The notes beneath the pieces were generated by a model, which was not told where the DNA came from, did not search any database, and worked only from the letters and a program-made list of their open reading frames with translations. This document shows positions 1 to 7,379 of a stretch of 64,000 nucleotides of DNA, piece after piece (position 1 is the stretch's first letter; each line of letters begins with the position of its first letter). Source of the DNA: Hyphomicrobiales bacterium (GTDB lineage Bacteria; Pseudomonadota; Alphaproteobacteria; Rhizobiales; Rhizobiaceae). The stretch is taken from positions 1 through 64,000 of the forward strand of contig UCIV01000005.1 of the NCBI GenBank assembly GCA_900472575.1. The letters are read 5' to 3'. Both the position numbers and the translations under genes were made by a program.

Positions 1-33
1 CCCTCCCCCTTGTGGGGAGGGTTGGGAGGGGAC
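1..33. repeat. GC-rich palindromic repeat, cut by the window edge
   Basis: The window opens with a palindrome of C-rich and G-rich arms around TTGT, followed by a G-rich tail. The same pattern recurs at 3210-3243, so this is the right half of a dispersed rhizobial intergenic palindromic element. Its left part lies outside the window. Confidence 0.6.
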
Positions 34-71
34 TTTTTACACGCGCGACGGCTCACCCAAAGGAACACGCC

Positions 72-377
72 ATGACTACCGAAACCAACAACGCCAAAAT
101 CATCGCCATACTCACCGCCCTGCCCGGCAAGGCCGCTGAATTGCGGGCGCTGCTTGCCGACACCGCACCTTCCTGCCGTTCCGAGCCGGGCAATCTGCGT
201 TGGGATGTCTGGCAGGACCGGGCGAACCCCGAACGCTTTATCCTCGATGAACTCTATATCGATGCGGATGCGGTTGAAGCGCATCGCGAGACGCCCCATT
301 TCAAAAACTACGCTTCAAAGATCAACAGCTTGGCCGAGCGGTCCGCCTATGTGGTCACTCCCGTCAATCTCGGCTGA
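72..377 (+). CDS. putative quinol monooxygenase (ABM domain)
   Basis: Protein of 101 residues with the single antibiotic-biosynthesis-monooxygenase (YgiN-like) ferredoxin fold: an early strand (IIAILTALPGKAAELRALL), the central SEPGNLRWDVWQD stretch, and HRETPHFKNY near the C-terminus. Such proteins are small cofactor-free dimers that oxidise quinols or related aromatics; the substrate here is unknown. The ATG at 72 is chosen because AAAGGAAC lies just upstream; an earlier in-frame start at 12 would run through the palindromic repeat. It lies 26 bp ahead of an aldo/keto reductase on the same strand, so the two are probably co-transcribed redox enzymes. Confidence 0.85.
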   Translation: MTTETNNAKIIAILTALPGKAAELRALLADTAPSCRSEPGNLRWDVWQDRANPERFILDELYIDADAVEAHRETPHFKNYASKINSLAERSAYVVTPVNLG

Positions 378-403
378 CACCCCTGAAAAGAAGGATAGAC
401 CCC

Positions 404-1411
404 ATGGCACTCAAGGATATTCTGCCGAGCAGGCTTGGTTTCGGCGCAGCCCCGCTCGGCAACATGTTTCGCGATATTCCCGAGGATGAGGCGCGCGCCA
501 CGGTGGAAGCCGCCTGGACCGACGGCATCCGTTATTACGATAACGCCCCCTTCTACGGCGCAGGGCTGGCCGAGATCCGCATGGGCGATGCGCTCAAGGA
601 CAAGCCGCGCGACCAGTATGTGATCTCGACCAAAGTCGGCCGCTACATTCTCGACGAGATCGAGGATGTCAGCGCCCGCGAGCAGGGCGAAAAGGCCGGC
701 GTGTTCAGCCACGGTCTGCCGAACAAGGTGGTCAACGACTACAGCCATGACGGCACGTTGCGTTCGATCGAGCAGAGCCTGGAAAGACTGAAGACCGACC
801 ATATCGAGATCGCCTTCGTGCATGATCTGGCGCAGGATTTCTGGGGCGACCGGTGGCTGGAAAAGTTCGAGGAGGCCCGAAATGGTGCCTTCAAGGCACT
901 CGACCGGTTGCGCAACGAAGGGGTGATCAAGGCCTGGGGGCTGGGCGTCAACAAGGTCGAGCCGATCGAGCTGGTGCTCGAACTGGACGAACCGAAGCCC
1001 GATGCCTTCCTGCTTGCCGGCCGTTACACGCTGCTCGACCATGACAAGGCCTTGCAGCGGGTGATGCCGATGGTGGCAGAGTGGGGCCTGGGTGTCGTCG
1101 TCGGCGGGCCTTATAGCTCGGGCGCTCTGGTTGGCGGACCGAATTTTGAATATGCGCCGATCAAGCCTGACATGGCTGCGAAGATCGCGAAAATCAAGGC
1201 GATTGCCGACCGCCATCAGGTGAGCATGAAGGCTGCCGGCCTGCAGTTCTCACTCGCCAACCCGGCCGTTGCCGCCGTCATTCCCGGCGCCAGCCAGCCC
1301 TCGCGCATCGCCGAGGACAGCGCGGCCCTGAAGGAAGTCGTGCCTGCCGATTTCTGGCGGGAGTTGAGGGCGGAAAAGCTGGTGAACCCCGCGGCGCCGC
1401 TGCCAGCTTAA
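404..1411 (+). CDS. aldo/keto reductase (aldose 1-dehydrogenase-like)
   Basis: Protein of 335 residues, full length for the family, with the TIM-barrel tetrad visible: Asp46 and Tyr51 in YYDNAPFYG, Lys77 in STKVGRY and His140 in IAFVHD. It resembles the L-fucose / D-threo-aldose 1-dehydrogenase branch of NAD(P)-dependent oxidoreductases, which oxidise sugars to lactones; the true substrate cannot be read from the sequence. AAGGA upstream supports the ATG at 404. It follows the quinol-monooxygenase-like gene closely and ends at a hairpin terminator at 1435-1464. Confidence 0.9.
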   Translation: MALKDILPSRLGFGAAPLGNMFRDIPEDEARATVEAAWTDGIRYYDNAPFYGAGLAEIRMGDALKDKPRDQYVISTKVGRYILDEIEDVSAREQGEKAGVFSHGLPNKVVNDYSHDGTLRSIEQSLERLKTDHIEIAFVHDLAQDFWGDRWLEKFEEARNGAFKALDRLRNEGVIKAWGLGVNKVEPIELVLELDEPKPDAFLLAGRYTLLDHDKALQRVMPMVAEWGLGVVVGGPYSSGALVGGPNFEYAPIKPDMAAKIAKIKAIADRHQVSMKAAGLQFSLANPAVAAVIPGASQPSRIAEDSAALKEVVPADFWRELRAEKLVNPAAPLPA

Positions 1412-1434
1412 ACCGTCCTTTCTCGAGATATAAC

Positions 1435-1464
1435 GCCCCGGCAGGTCTCCCGCCGGGGCATTTT
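1435..1464 (+). terminator. rho-independent terminator after the aldo/keto reductase gene
   Basis: Perfect 8-bp stem GCCCCGGC / GCCGGGGC (1435-1442 and 1452-1459) followed by ATTTT. It lies 23 bp after the stop codon at 1411 and separates the rightward pair from the leftward ABC transporter genes. Confidence 0.75.
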
Positions 1465-1469
1465 CGATC

Positions 1470-2288
1470 TCAGTTGGCCATGGTCGAGCGATGCGCCCAA
1501 CCGGTCATGCGGCGTTCGATCCACGCCATCAGCGAATACATGGCGATGCCTTCGACGGCGAGTGCAAGCAGACCGGCAAAAACCAGCGGCACGTTGAACT
1601 GGCTCTGGGCCGAGGCCATCATGTTGCCGAGGCCGTAATTGGAGGCGACGGTTTCGCTGAGCACCGAGCCGACGAAGGCAAGCGTGATGGCGATCTTCAG
1701 CGAGCCGAAGAAATAGGGCATCGAGCGCGGAATACCGACCTTCAGCATGATGTCCAGCTTCTTTGCTCCGAGTGCCCGCAGCACATCCTCCGTCTCCGGC
1801 TCGATCGTCGCCAGACCCGTCGCGACATTCACGACGATCGGGAAGAAGGAGATCAGGAAGGCGGTGATGACGGCAGGAATGGTGCCGATGCCGAACCAGA
1901 TGACGAGGATCGGCACGACGGCGACCTTGGGGATGGCGTTGAAGCCGATCATGATCGGGTAAAGCCCGGCATAGATGGTCTTCGACCAGCCGATGAACAG
2001 ACCGATTGCCAGCCCCCCGACCACCGCCAGGCCGAAACCGAGCGTGGTGGTGAACAGCGTCTGGGCGGAGTTTTTCAGAAGCGGCGACCAGTATTGCACC
2101 ACTGCTTGAAAGATGCGGCTCGGGGCAGGCAGGATGGTGACCGGCGTGCCGAGGCCGCGCACCAATAGTTCCCAGAAGAGAAACAGCCCAAGCGTGAAAA
2201 GCCAGGGCGCGGCCTTCACCCAGTTGATGCGGGCGGGCTGTTTTGCGACGATCGCTGGAGCAGTGGAATTCTCGGTCGTGGTGGTCAT
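1470..2288 (-). CDS. ABC transporter permease, NitT/TauT (SsuC/TauC-like) family
   Basis: Protein of 272 residues with an N-terminal cytoplasmic stretch and about six membrane segments (WLFTLGLFLFWELLV, LGFGLAVVGGLAIGLFIG, VVPILVIWFGIGTIPAVITAF and others). The EAA coupling loop is at about residue 165 (EDVLRALGAKKLDIMLKVGIP), where it contacts the ATPase. It forms the inner-membrane channel of a nitrate/sulfonate/taurine-class importer; the substrate is not determined. Its start overlaps the end of the ATPase gene by 4 bp (ATGA), so translation is coupled. It is the last gene of a leftward SBP-ATPase-permease operon. Confidence 0.92.
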   Translation of the reverse strand: MTTTTENSTAPAIVAKQPARINWVKAAPWLFTLGLFLFWELLVRGLGTPVTILPAPSRIFQAVVQYWSPLLKNSAQTLFTTTLGFGLAVVGGLAIGLFIGWSKTIYAGLYPIMIGFNAIPKVAVVPILVIWFGIGTIPAVITAFLISFFPIVVNVATGLATIEPETEDVLRALGAKKLDIMLKVGIPRSMPYFFGSLKIAITLAFVGSVLSETVASNYGLGNMMASAQSQFNVPLVFAGLLALAVEGIAMYSLMAWIERRMTGWAHRSTMAN

Positions 2289-3073
2289 GCTACCGCCCTC
2301 GCCTGCGCGATCTCGCCGTGCAGCTGGTGCACGAGGTCGTTGAACCTCGTCTCATACATGATCTCGAGATCACGCGGCCGCTCGAAGGGGACGCGATGTT
2401 CCTTGAGGATACGGCCGGGGCGCGCGCTCATGACGAAAATCTTGTCGGCGAGAAAGGCCGCTTCGCGCAGGTCATGGGTGACGAGAACGATGGTGACGCC
2501 CTGTGCCGCGTGAAGATCGCGGATGACGCACCACAACTCCTCGCGGGTAAAGGCATCGAGCGCGCCAAAGGGTTCGTCGAGCATCAGGAGTTCCGGCTCG
2601 TGGATGAGGGCGCGACACAGATTCGCGCGCTGCTGCATGCCGCCGGAAAGCTGCCAGGGGAATTTTTCGCCAAAGCCCTTGAGGCCAACGAGTTCAAGCA
2701 GATGCTCGGCTTTCTCCACGTATTCCTTCTTGTTGGCGCGCAGGCGATGCCGGTGTCTTTCGACGATTTCGAGCGGCAGGAGGATGTTTTCCAGCGTCGT
2801 GCGCCAAGGCAGCATGGTCGGGTTCTGGAAGGCCATGCCGACGATCGAGACGGGCTGCGTGACATGCTGGCCGGCGACGATGACCGTGCCGACCTGCGGG
2901 ATATGCAGGCCGGTGACGAGTTTCATCAGCGTGGACTTGCCGCAGCCGGACGGGCCGACAACGGCGGCGAAATCGCCTTTGTCGACGCGCATGGTGAGGC
3001 CGGAGACAGCAAGCGTGCCTTCCGCGCCGCCATAACGCATATCGACATCATCGATGGAAACGAGGTGTGCCAA
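2285..3073 (-). CDS. ABC transporter ATP-binding protein, NitT/TauT family
   Basis: Protein of 262 residues with Walker A GPSGCGKST (about residue 40), Q-loop AFQNPTMLPWR, signature LSGGMQQR, Walker B LLMLDEPFGALD and the switch histidine in LVTHDLREA. It is a SsuB/TauB/NrtD-type ATPase that powers the permease it overlaps by 4 bp. The binding-protein gene lies upstream, but 184 bp of palindromic repeat DNA intervene, which is an unusual gap for such an operon and may set the expression ratio. Confidence 0.93.
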   Translation of the reverse strand: MAHLVSIDDVDMRYGGAEGTLAVSGLTMRVDKGDFAAVVGPSGCGKSTLMKLVTGLHIPQVGTVIVAGQHVTQPVSIVGMAFQNPTMLPWRTTLENILLPLEIVERHRHRLRANKKEYVEKAEHLLELVGLKGFGEKFPWQLSGGMQQRANLCRALIHEPELLMLDEPFGALDAFTREELWCVIRDLHAAQGVTIVLVTHDLREAAFLADKIFVMSARPGRILKEHRVPFERPRDLEIMYETRFNDLVHQLHGEIAQARAVA

Positions 3074-3106
3074 TCAGAATTTCCTTGATCGAACAATCTT
3101 GTCGCG

Positions 3107-3243
3107 AAACCCCCTCCCGCCTGCCGGCCACCCTCCCCACAAGAGGGAGGGTTGAACACGCGGCACCATAACTGGCAAAATCAAGCGTAGAGAGTGCGGC
3201 CGGGTTAAGCCCCTCCCCTTGTGGGGAGGGGTTTGGGGCGGGG
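3107..3243. repeat. composite GC-rich palindromic repeat inside the ABC operon
   Basis: Two palindromic modules flank about 55 bp of ordinary sequence. The left module (3107-3153) holds CCCTCC / GGAGGG arms; the right (3210-3231) is a perfect palindrome CCCCTCCCC-TTGT-GGGGAGGGG followed by a G-rich tail. This is the architecture of the dispersed palindromic units of Rhizobiaceae; a relative lies at 1-33 and another, in frame, at 26291-26430. It sits between the binding-protein gene and the ATPase gene, where the transcript could fold into strong hairpins. Confidence 0.75.
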
Positions 3244-3257
3244 ACTTTCCTCTGTCC

Positions 3258-4292
3258 TTACGGCAGCATCCGCTCCGCCTTTGCCGGCAAGAAGCTGGCG
3301 TCGAAGACCTGCTCGGCCTTGATAGCGCCCTTGAGGCCCATCGAGATTTTGAGCGTGTCGATGGAAGCGGAGAGCCTTGCCATGTCGACGCCGCCGAAAC
3401 CGTTTTCAACGACGTAAGGCGTCTTGATGTTCATGGCGTTGGCCATGTTCAGGCGCTGGATCTCGATATCCGGGTTAAGCGTCTCGTTGCGCTTCAACAC
3501 GGCATCGACGCCTTCCTTCGGGTTGGCGACAGCGGCGGCAAAGCCCTTGGCCAGCGCCTTCATGAAACCCTTCACGGCTTCGGGATTTTCCTTGGCAAAA
3601 TCGGTATTTACCAGGACCGAGTTGCCATAAAGATTCAAGCCGTGTTCGGCCATCAGGATGGTCGCGATATCGTCATCGGCGATGCCCTGAGCCTTCAGGT
3701 TGAGGATGACCGAGAAGGCGAAACCGAAGACGGCATCGACATCGCCCTTGGCCAGCATCGGCTCACGCACCGGGAAGCCGATCGACTCGATGGTGATCTT
3801 GCTGTCGTCGATTTTTGCCACCTGCTTGAAGGCCTTCCACTGGGCGAATGCGCCATCCGGCGGCGGTGCGCCGAGCTTCTTGCCTTCCAGCGACTTCGGA
3901 TCGGTGGTGACGCCGAGCGACTTGCGGCCGACGACCGCGAAGGTCGGGCGCTCGTAGATCATCATCGCCGCCTTGACCTTCTGCGATGGGTCCTCGTCCA
4001 AGAACTTGATCAGCGAGTTGATGTCGCCGAAACCCATCTGGTAGGTGCCGGTCGCGACGCGCGGGATCGCCTCCACCGAGCCATTGCCGGTGTCGATCGT
4101 GACGTTCAGACCCTCTTGCTTGAAATATCCCTTGTCCACGGCAAGCAGGAAGCCGGCGGCCGGGCCTTCGAATTTCCAGTCGAGCGTGAACTTGATGTTG
4201 GTTTCGGCAAAGGCCGCGCCGGAGAAGCCGGTGCCCAAGGCCACCGTGGCCAGGGCGGCCAATTTAGTCAGATATCTACGAGTCAGCATCAT
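3258..4292 (-). CDS. ABC transporter substrate-binding protein, NMT1/THI5-like
   Basis: The ATG at 4292 follows AGGGGAA, giving about 344 residues with a cleavable signal peptide (MMLTRRYLTKLAAL to the AFA-E site). The mature part starts IKFTLDWKFEGPAAGFLLAV, the typical first lobe of NMT1/THI5 periplasmic proteins, with KGYFKQEGLNVTID next. The family binds pyrimidine precursors, alkanesulfonates, nitrate, riboflavin and similar small molecules; the ligand here is unknown. I see no TPP or FMN riboswitch upstream, which argues against a plain vitamin-regulated system. It is the first gene of the leftward transporter operon. Confidence 0.9.
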   Translation of the reverse strand: MMLTRRYLTKLAALATVALGTGFSGAAFAETNIKFTLDWKFEGPAAGFLLAVDKGYFKQEGLNVTIDTGNGSVEAIPRVATGTYQMGFGDINSLIKFLDEDPSQKVKAAMMIYERPTFAVVGRKSLGVTTDPKSLEGKKLGAPPPDGAFAQWKAFKQVAKIDDSKITIESIGFPVREPMLAKGDVDAVFGFAFSVILNLKAQGIADDDIATILMAEHGLNLYGNSVLVNTDFAKENPEAVKGFMKALAKGFAAAVANPKEGVDAVLKRNETLNPDIEIQRLNMANAMNIKTPYVVENGFGGVDMARLSASIDTLKISMGLKGAIKAEQVFDASFLPAKAERMLP

Positions 4293-4568
4293 GTTCCCCT
4301 GCTGGTTGTTATTGACCCATAGAAAACGACAAATCGCCAACCGCGCAAGTATCCCTGCACATTTTATCATCAATATTTCGCGTGCTTATTTTCAAATCAC
4401 AATTCTGGAGACATTGGCTTTGAGTCAGCCGTTCCCGCAGCCTGGCGCGGAAAACACGCCCTATCATCAGCTGTCGATTAACTGTGACGGAAAAGAATAA
4501 AAGCGGATTCTAAAATAGATTTGCCGAGCCGGGCATTTGGCCTATTTTCTCCAACTGGAGGACGAAGA

Positions 4569-4658
4569 ATGCGCATAAAGCTGTTTCTGGTCTGCGTCGC
4601 GGTTTTGACCATAGCTTGGCTTACAGGCCTTTTTGCACTCGTATGGTCTCTGTTCTGA
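4569..4658 (+). CDS. 29-residue single-pass membrane peptide
   Basis: A short reading frame coding MRIKLFLVCVAVLTIAWL and on to GLFALVWSLF. Two basic residues near the start are followed by an almost unbroken hydrophobic helix of about 24 residues. A strong Shine-Dalgarno sequence (TGGAGGA) stands 6-8 bp before the ATG, which is the main reason to believe it is translated. It lies alone, convergent with the SyrA-like gene whose stop is 10 bp away. I do not recognise the family. Small hydrophobic peptides of this kind act as regulators of membrane complexes or as type I toxins, but nothing here shows which. Confidence 0.55.
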   Translation: MRIKLFLVCVAVLTIAWLTGLFALVWSLF

Positions 4659-4667
4659 AGCCGGAAA

Positions 4668-4877
4668 TTATCTTCTACGGCTTTTTTCCGCGAAAGACAG
4701 GGCGACGACGGCACCGAAGTAGCCGACCTGCATGAAGACGAGAGAGGCGACACCAAAGCCGGCAGCCCACCACGCCCCATCGCCTGAAATCAGACTAGCG
4801 CAAGCAACAAAAGCAGACGCGAGCAGCATCTTCAGGAAACTGCAAGGCAGCTGAAGGTGACGAAAAAGCTTTTCCAT
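4668..4877 (-). CDS. SyrA/ExoX-like exopolysaccharide production repressor
   Basis: Protein of 69 residues from the ATG at 4877, which has TTGGAG upstream; a TTG four codons earlier is less likely. It has two membrane helices (MLLASAFVACASLISG and AAGFGVASLVFMQVGYFGAVVAL) and a short basic tail KSRRR. The QVGYFGAV motif at the second helix matches my recollection of the small rhizobial inner-membrane proteins ExoX/Psi/SyrA, which lower or alter exopolysaccharide synthesis post-transcriptionally. No exo genes are nearby. A perfect CtrA-type motif lies directly upstream. Confidence 0.7.
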   Translation of the reverse strand: MEKLFRHLQLPCSFLKMLLASAFVACASLISGDGAWWAAGFGVASLVFMQVGYFGAVVALSFAEKSRRR

Positions 4878-4892
4878 GCGCCACTCCAAGAG

Positions 4893-4908
4893 TTAACCGG
4901 AAGTTAAC
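4893..4908. promoter_or_regulatory. predicted CtrA-binding site (TTAA-N7-TTAAC)
   Basis: TTAAC, six bases, then TTAAC at 4893-4908 gives the full alphaproteobacterial CtrA consensus TTAA-N7-TTAAC. Because the site is nearly symmetrical it reads as a match on both strands. It lies about 15 bp upstream of the start codon of the SyrA-like gene, overlapping where a promoter or leader would be. Binding is inferred from the motif only. Confidence 0.5.
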
Positions 4909-5177
4909 CATACCTTATATTGCAGACAGGGCATACCCCATATGAGGGATATTGCTTCGAATCATCGAAGCACCGTTTATCCACCCGCACCGCCCGTTCG
5001 AGGCCCAGCAACGCCCTATCATTAAAGCCCGGATCAGGCGCATTCGGGCGATGGAGACGATCAACCCGCGCGAAGGAATACGCGCATGGCGGAATCGCCG
5101 CCTTGCAGGGGGAATATAGGTCAATGCGGGACGGGAAGCGGCTTGAGACCTGAAACCTCAGGCCCCGCCACGCGTTT

Positions 5178-5690
5178 TCAGGACGCCTCGTCGCCGAGCC
5201 TTGCCAGCGCCTCGCCATCCAGCCGGTAGAACAGTTTTTCCGGTTTTGCGACGCCGCCTATCTCATCATAAAATGCAAGAAGCCTGTCGTCCTGCGCGTC
5301 GGCGGTCCAGTCTATTCTCGACAACCCCCGCCGGCCGGCCAAGGCGGCGAGTTCCCGCATCAGGGCCCGCCCGACGCCGAGACCACGAGACATTCTGCCG
5401 ACATACAACTCCTTGAGGAAAATGCCCGGTTTCAAGCCCGGCCCCGGATAGATCGCACTGAATGCACATAAGGCAATCACGCTTTCTTCCTGCTCGGCAA
5501 CGAGAATTTCTGCCCCTTGCGGCCTCGCCTGCAGCCCGGCAATGATTTCCGCGCGCGCAGGACACGGCACCTCATAGTGAGCCTGCATCTCCTCCATCAA
5601 TACCGCCAGCCGCGGCAGCGCTGCATCAAGTTCCTGCAAGAGGCGGATGCGGGCCGCGGCCCTGTTCGGATCATCTTGCGAAATGGACAT
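5178..5690 (-). CDS. GNAT family N-acetyltransferase
   Basis: Protein of 170 residues starting MSISQDDPNRAA at the ATG at 5690. The GNAT core is clear: strand ILVAEQEESVIALCAF, strand FLKELYVGRMSRGLGVGRALM carrying the acetyl-CoA pyrophosphate-binding R/Q-x-x-G-x-G/A loop (RGLGVG), and the C-terminal ARRGLSRIDWTADAQDDRLLAFYDEIG. It transfers an acetyl group from acetyl-CoA to an unknown amine. It stands alone, with about 300 bp of non-coding DNA on each side. Confidence 0.85.
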   Translation of the reverse strand: MSISQDDPNRAAARIRLLQELDAALPRLAVLMEEMQAHYEVPCPARAEIIAGLQARPQGAEILVAEQEESVIALCAFSAIYPGPGLKPGIFLKELYVGRMSRGLGVGRALMRELAALAGRRGLSRIDWTADAQDDRLLAFYDEIGGVAKPEKLFYRLDGEALARLGDEAS

Positions 5691-5975
5691 GAAACAGCCT
5701 CTGGACGATATTTCCCATACCATTGGCAGCTATCCGTTACGGGCGACTTAAGGCAAGAAGCTCAATATCCGCGCCATGTTGAAGCGTCTTCGGACGCCCG
5801 TGTCATCGGGTCCGTGGCACTGTTCTTCTTCGGCGGCTTTTTCAAGGTCAGCGACTGGCGGATCAAGAAACGCCTGAACCGGATGGGCATATCGGGAAGC
5901 GTGAGGAGCGCGGCGCTCGTCAAGGCACTCGACGCTGGCTCTCTGATCAACTGCCCCTGATTGACTTGACTGCGC

Positions 5976-6353
5976 CTATTTCAGACCGAAAGCCCAGCGA
6001 GCGGTCCTGCATTCGGGATCTCCGGGGGCGCAAGCGCGGCATACGTCGGGACGAACTTCGTAGACCAGACATGAGGTACTCTCACCGACACGGCCGGACA
6101 GCGCCGAACATCGCTGATCCTCACACCGCATGCCTCGCTGGTCCGCAGCAACGAACTGCGGCGGAACCAAGTCGAGAGCTTCATCGGTTTCCGTGGTGAA
6201 GCGCGGCCATTCGGACGAATAGGAACAGCAGGCACCACAGGCCTGGCAATCCGGAAGGTCAGCAGCGCCCTGATCACCTGAAGACAGATCATCGCCAAGG
6301 GCGTGATCAAAATCCCGCCCCACGCGCCCTGATGAGGCGCCGCCTGTCGTCAT
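5976..6353 (-). CDS. YkgJ-family cysteine cluster protein
   Basis: Protein of 125 residues from the ATG at 6353, which overlaps the preceding stop as ATGA. It has the family signature CQACGACC near residue 40 and further cysteines (RCEDQRCSAL, SCLVYEVRPDVCRAC), which in this family (CxxCxxCC, PF03692) are thought to bind zinc or an Fe-S cluster. The role is unknown. The gene is translationally coupled to the hypothetical gene upstream. A second cysteine-cluster protein of the YcgN branch lies at 28115-28582. Confidence 0.8.
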   Translation of the reverse strand: MTTGGASSGRVGRDFDHALGDDLSSGDQGAADLPDCQACGACCSYSSEWPRFTTETDEALDLVPPQFVAADQRGMRCEDQRCSALSGRVGESTSCLVYEVRPDVCRACAPGDPECRTARWAFGLK

Positions 6354-6664
6354 TTGTGCTTCAGCAGCCACATCTTGCCCGCCATGGTTATTCCATGTGG
6401 GGTTTCGCCGGCCTCGGCATCGGGGTCAAGTCCTTTGAGAAGGCCGTAGCCCGTAAGCTGTTCGAGAGTGGCGGTCGTCGCGAACTTTACCTTCAGCGGC
6501 CGCTCCTTGAAGCGGTCGGATTTTGCGTAGGTCTCGGTGGCGCCAAGATGGGTCCAGCGGTTCCCGTCCTGGGGGTGGAGGTCGCCGAGTTTTGCGAGCT
6601 TCAATCCCCTGATCTGGGTTGGCGTCAATTCAATGGTCAGCGCAGCAGTTGTCGTGCTGTTCAT
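6350..6664 (-). CDS. conserved hypothetical protein
   Basis: Protein of 104 residues starting MNSTTTAALTIELTPTQI at 6664. It begins with a low-complexity Ser/Thr/Ala stretch followed by a compact soluble domain (LKLAKLGDLHPQDGNRWTHL, then LEQLTGYGLLKGLDPDAEAG). The short helical motifs GLKLAKLGDL and LEQLTGYGLL would suit a small winged-helix-like fold, but I cannot name a family. The stop overlaps the start of the YkgJ-like gene by ATGA, so the two are co-translated. Confidence 0.6.
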   Translation of the reverse strand: MNSTTTAALTIELTPTQIRGLKLAKLGDLHPQDGNRWTHLGATETYAKSDRFKERPLKVKFATTATLEQLTGYGLLKGLDPDAEAGETPHGITMAGKMWLLKHK

Positions 6665-6740
6665 GTCTTTGTTCTTTCTCTTCGCAACAGGCGTCAATGC
6701 CGCTCACTGCCGCTTTCAAGCAGGTCCGTTTCGAAATCGC

Positions 6741-6944
6741 TCAGGTTTTCCTGACGGACACATCGGCCGCGTTTTGCGCCTCCATGGCGAGACGCGCTTC
6801 ACGCAACCGGGACGTCTTTTCCTGACGCGCCTTAGTAACGGCATCGAGTTCATCGCGGGCACGGTCGCCGGCAGCACTTGAAGCCTGTGTCTTGTCGAAT
6901 GCCTTTTCGGCAACCTGTCGCGCTTTGCTGTGTTGCTCGGTCAT
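6741..6944 (-). CDS. small charged helical protein, conserved in rhizobia
   Basis: Protein of 67 residues, rich in Lys, Arg, Glu and Ala and almost certainly a single long helix or coiled coil (KARQVAEKAFDKTQ, RARDELDAVTKARQEK, RLREARLAMEAQN). It resembles a short hypothetical protein I recall being widespread in Rhizobium and Agrobacterium, usually near cold-shock or stress genes. No catalytic motif is present and the function is unknown. Confidence 0.6.
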   Translation of the reverse strand: MTEQHSKARQVAEKAFDKTQASSAAGDRARDELDAVTKARQEKTSRLREARLAMEAQNAADVSVRKT

Positions 6945-7078
6945 TGTCTTCCTCGGTTTGTGCGCGCCGGCGCTTCGATAAGAAGTCCGGACTTTCGCAA
7001 AGCAGGATGTGCAGACCTGAAACTGCTACAGCGCCATTTGAGCACCATCGACAGCGTGATCCGCTCTTCAACGGCAAT

Positions 7079-7105
7079 AAAAAAAGGCCAGGCGGCTGCC
7101 TGACC
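7079..7105 (-). terminator. rho-independent terminator of the cold-shock gene
   Basis: On the minus strand an 8-bp stem (GGTCAGGC / GCCTGGCC with one G-U pair) and an AGCC loop is followed by seven T. It lies about 65 bp downstream of the cold-shock protein stop codon at 7170 and fits as its terminator. Confidence 0.75.
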
Positions 7106-7169
7106 TCCTGTGGTCCCATGCTTTCGACAGTGCCAGTACATCCGTGGTCACACGAAAGCGGATACCAAT

Positions 7170-7379
7170 TCAGACAGCCTGAAGGTTGCAGGCCGACATC
7201 TTGCCAGACTTGCGGTCGCGCTCCAGATCGAAGGAGACCTTCTGGCCTTCTACGAGTTCACGCATACCCGAACGCTCGACAGCGGAGATATGGACGAATG
7301 CGTCAGCTTCGCCGTTGTCAGGCTGGATGAAGCCGAAGCCCTTGGTGGAATTGAACCATTTAACTGTGCCAGTGGTCAT
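7170..7379 (-). CDS. cold-shock protein (CspA family)
   Basis: Protein of 69 residues from [18 protein letters not shown] at 7379, a complete single cold-shock domain. RNP1 (KGFGFIQ) and an RNP2-like motif (AFVHISAV) are intact, so it should bind single-stranded nucleic acid as an RNA chaperone. The ATG at 7379 is preferred over one five codons upstream because all family members start at this point. It has a long untranslated region upstream, as usual for csp genes, and its own terminator. Confidence 0.95.
   Translation of the reverse strand: MTTGTVKWFNSTKGFGFIQPDNGEADAFVHISAVERSGMRELVEGQKVSFDLERDRKSGKMSACNLQAV

Noticed and set aside
347-1216. Long leftward reading frame of 289 codons antisense to the aldo/keto reductase
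   Set aside because: It is the shadow of a GC-rich gene; the plus-strand protein has all four catalytic residues and a ribosome binding site, while the minus frame gives no recognisable domain.
4293-4460. TPP or FMN riboswitch upstream of the NMT1/THI5-like binding protein
   Set aside because: I searched the leader by eye for the conserved CUGAGA and ACCUGAUC or AGGG-type cores and found none.
5762-5960. Short frames between the acetyltransferase and the cysteine-cluster gene, including one ending at 5960 on the plus strand
   Set aside because: The plus frame (FKVSDWRIKKRLNRMGISG) looks somewhat protein-like but has no start with a ribosome binding site and no known family. Not called.
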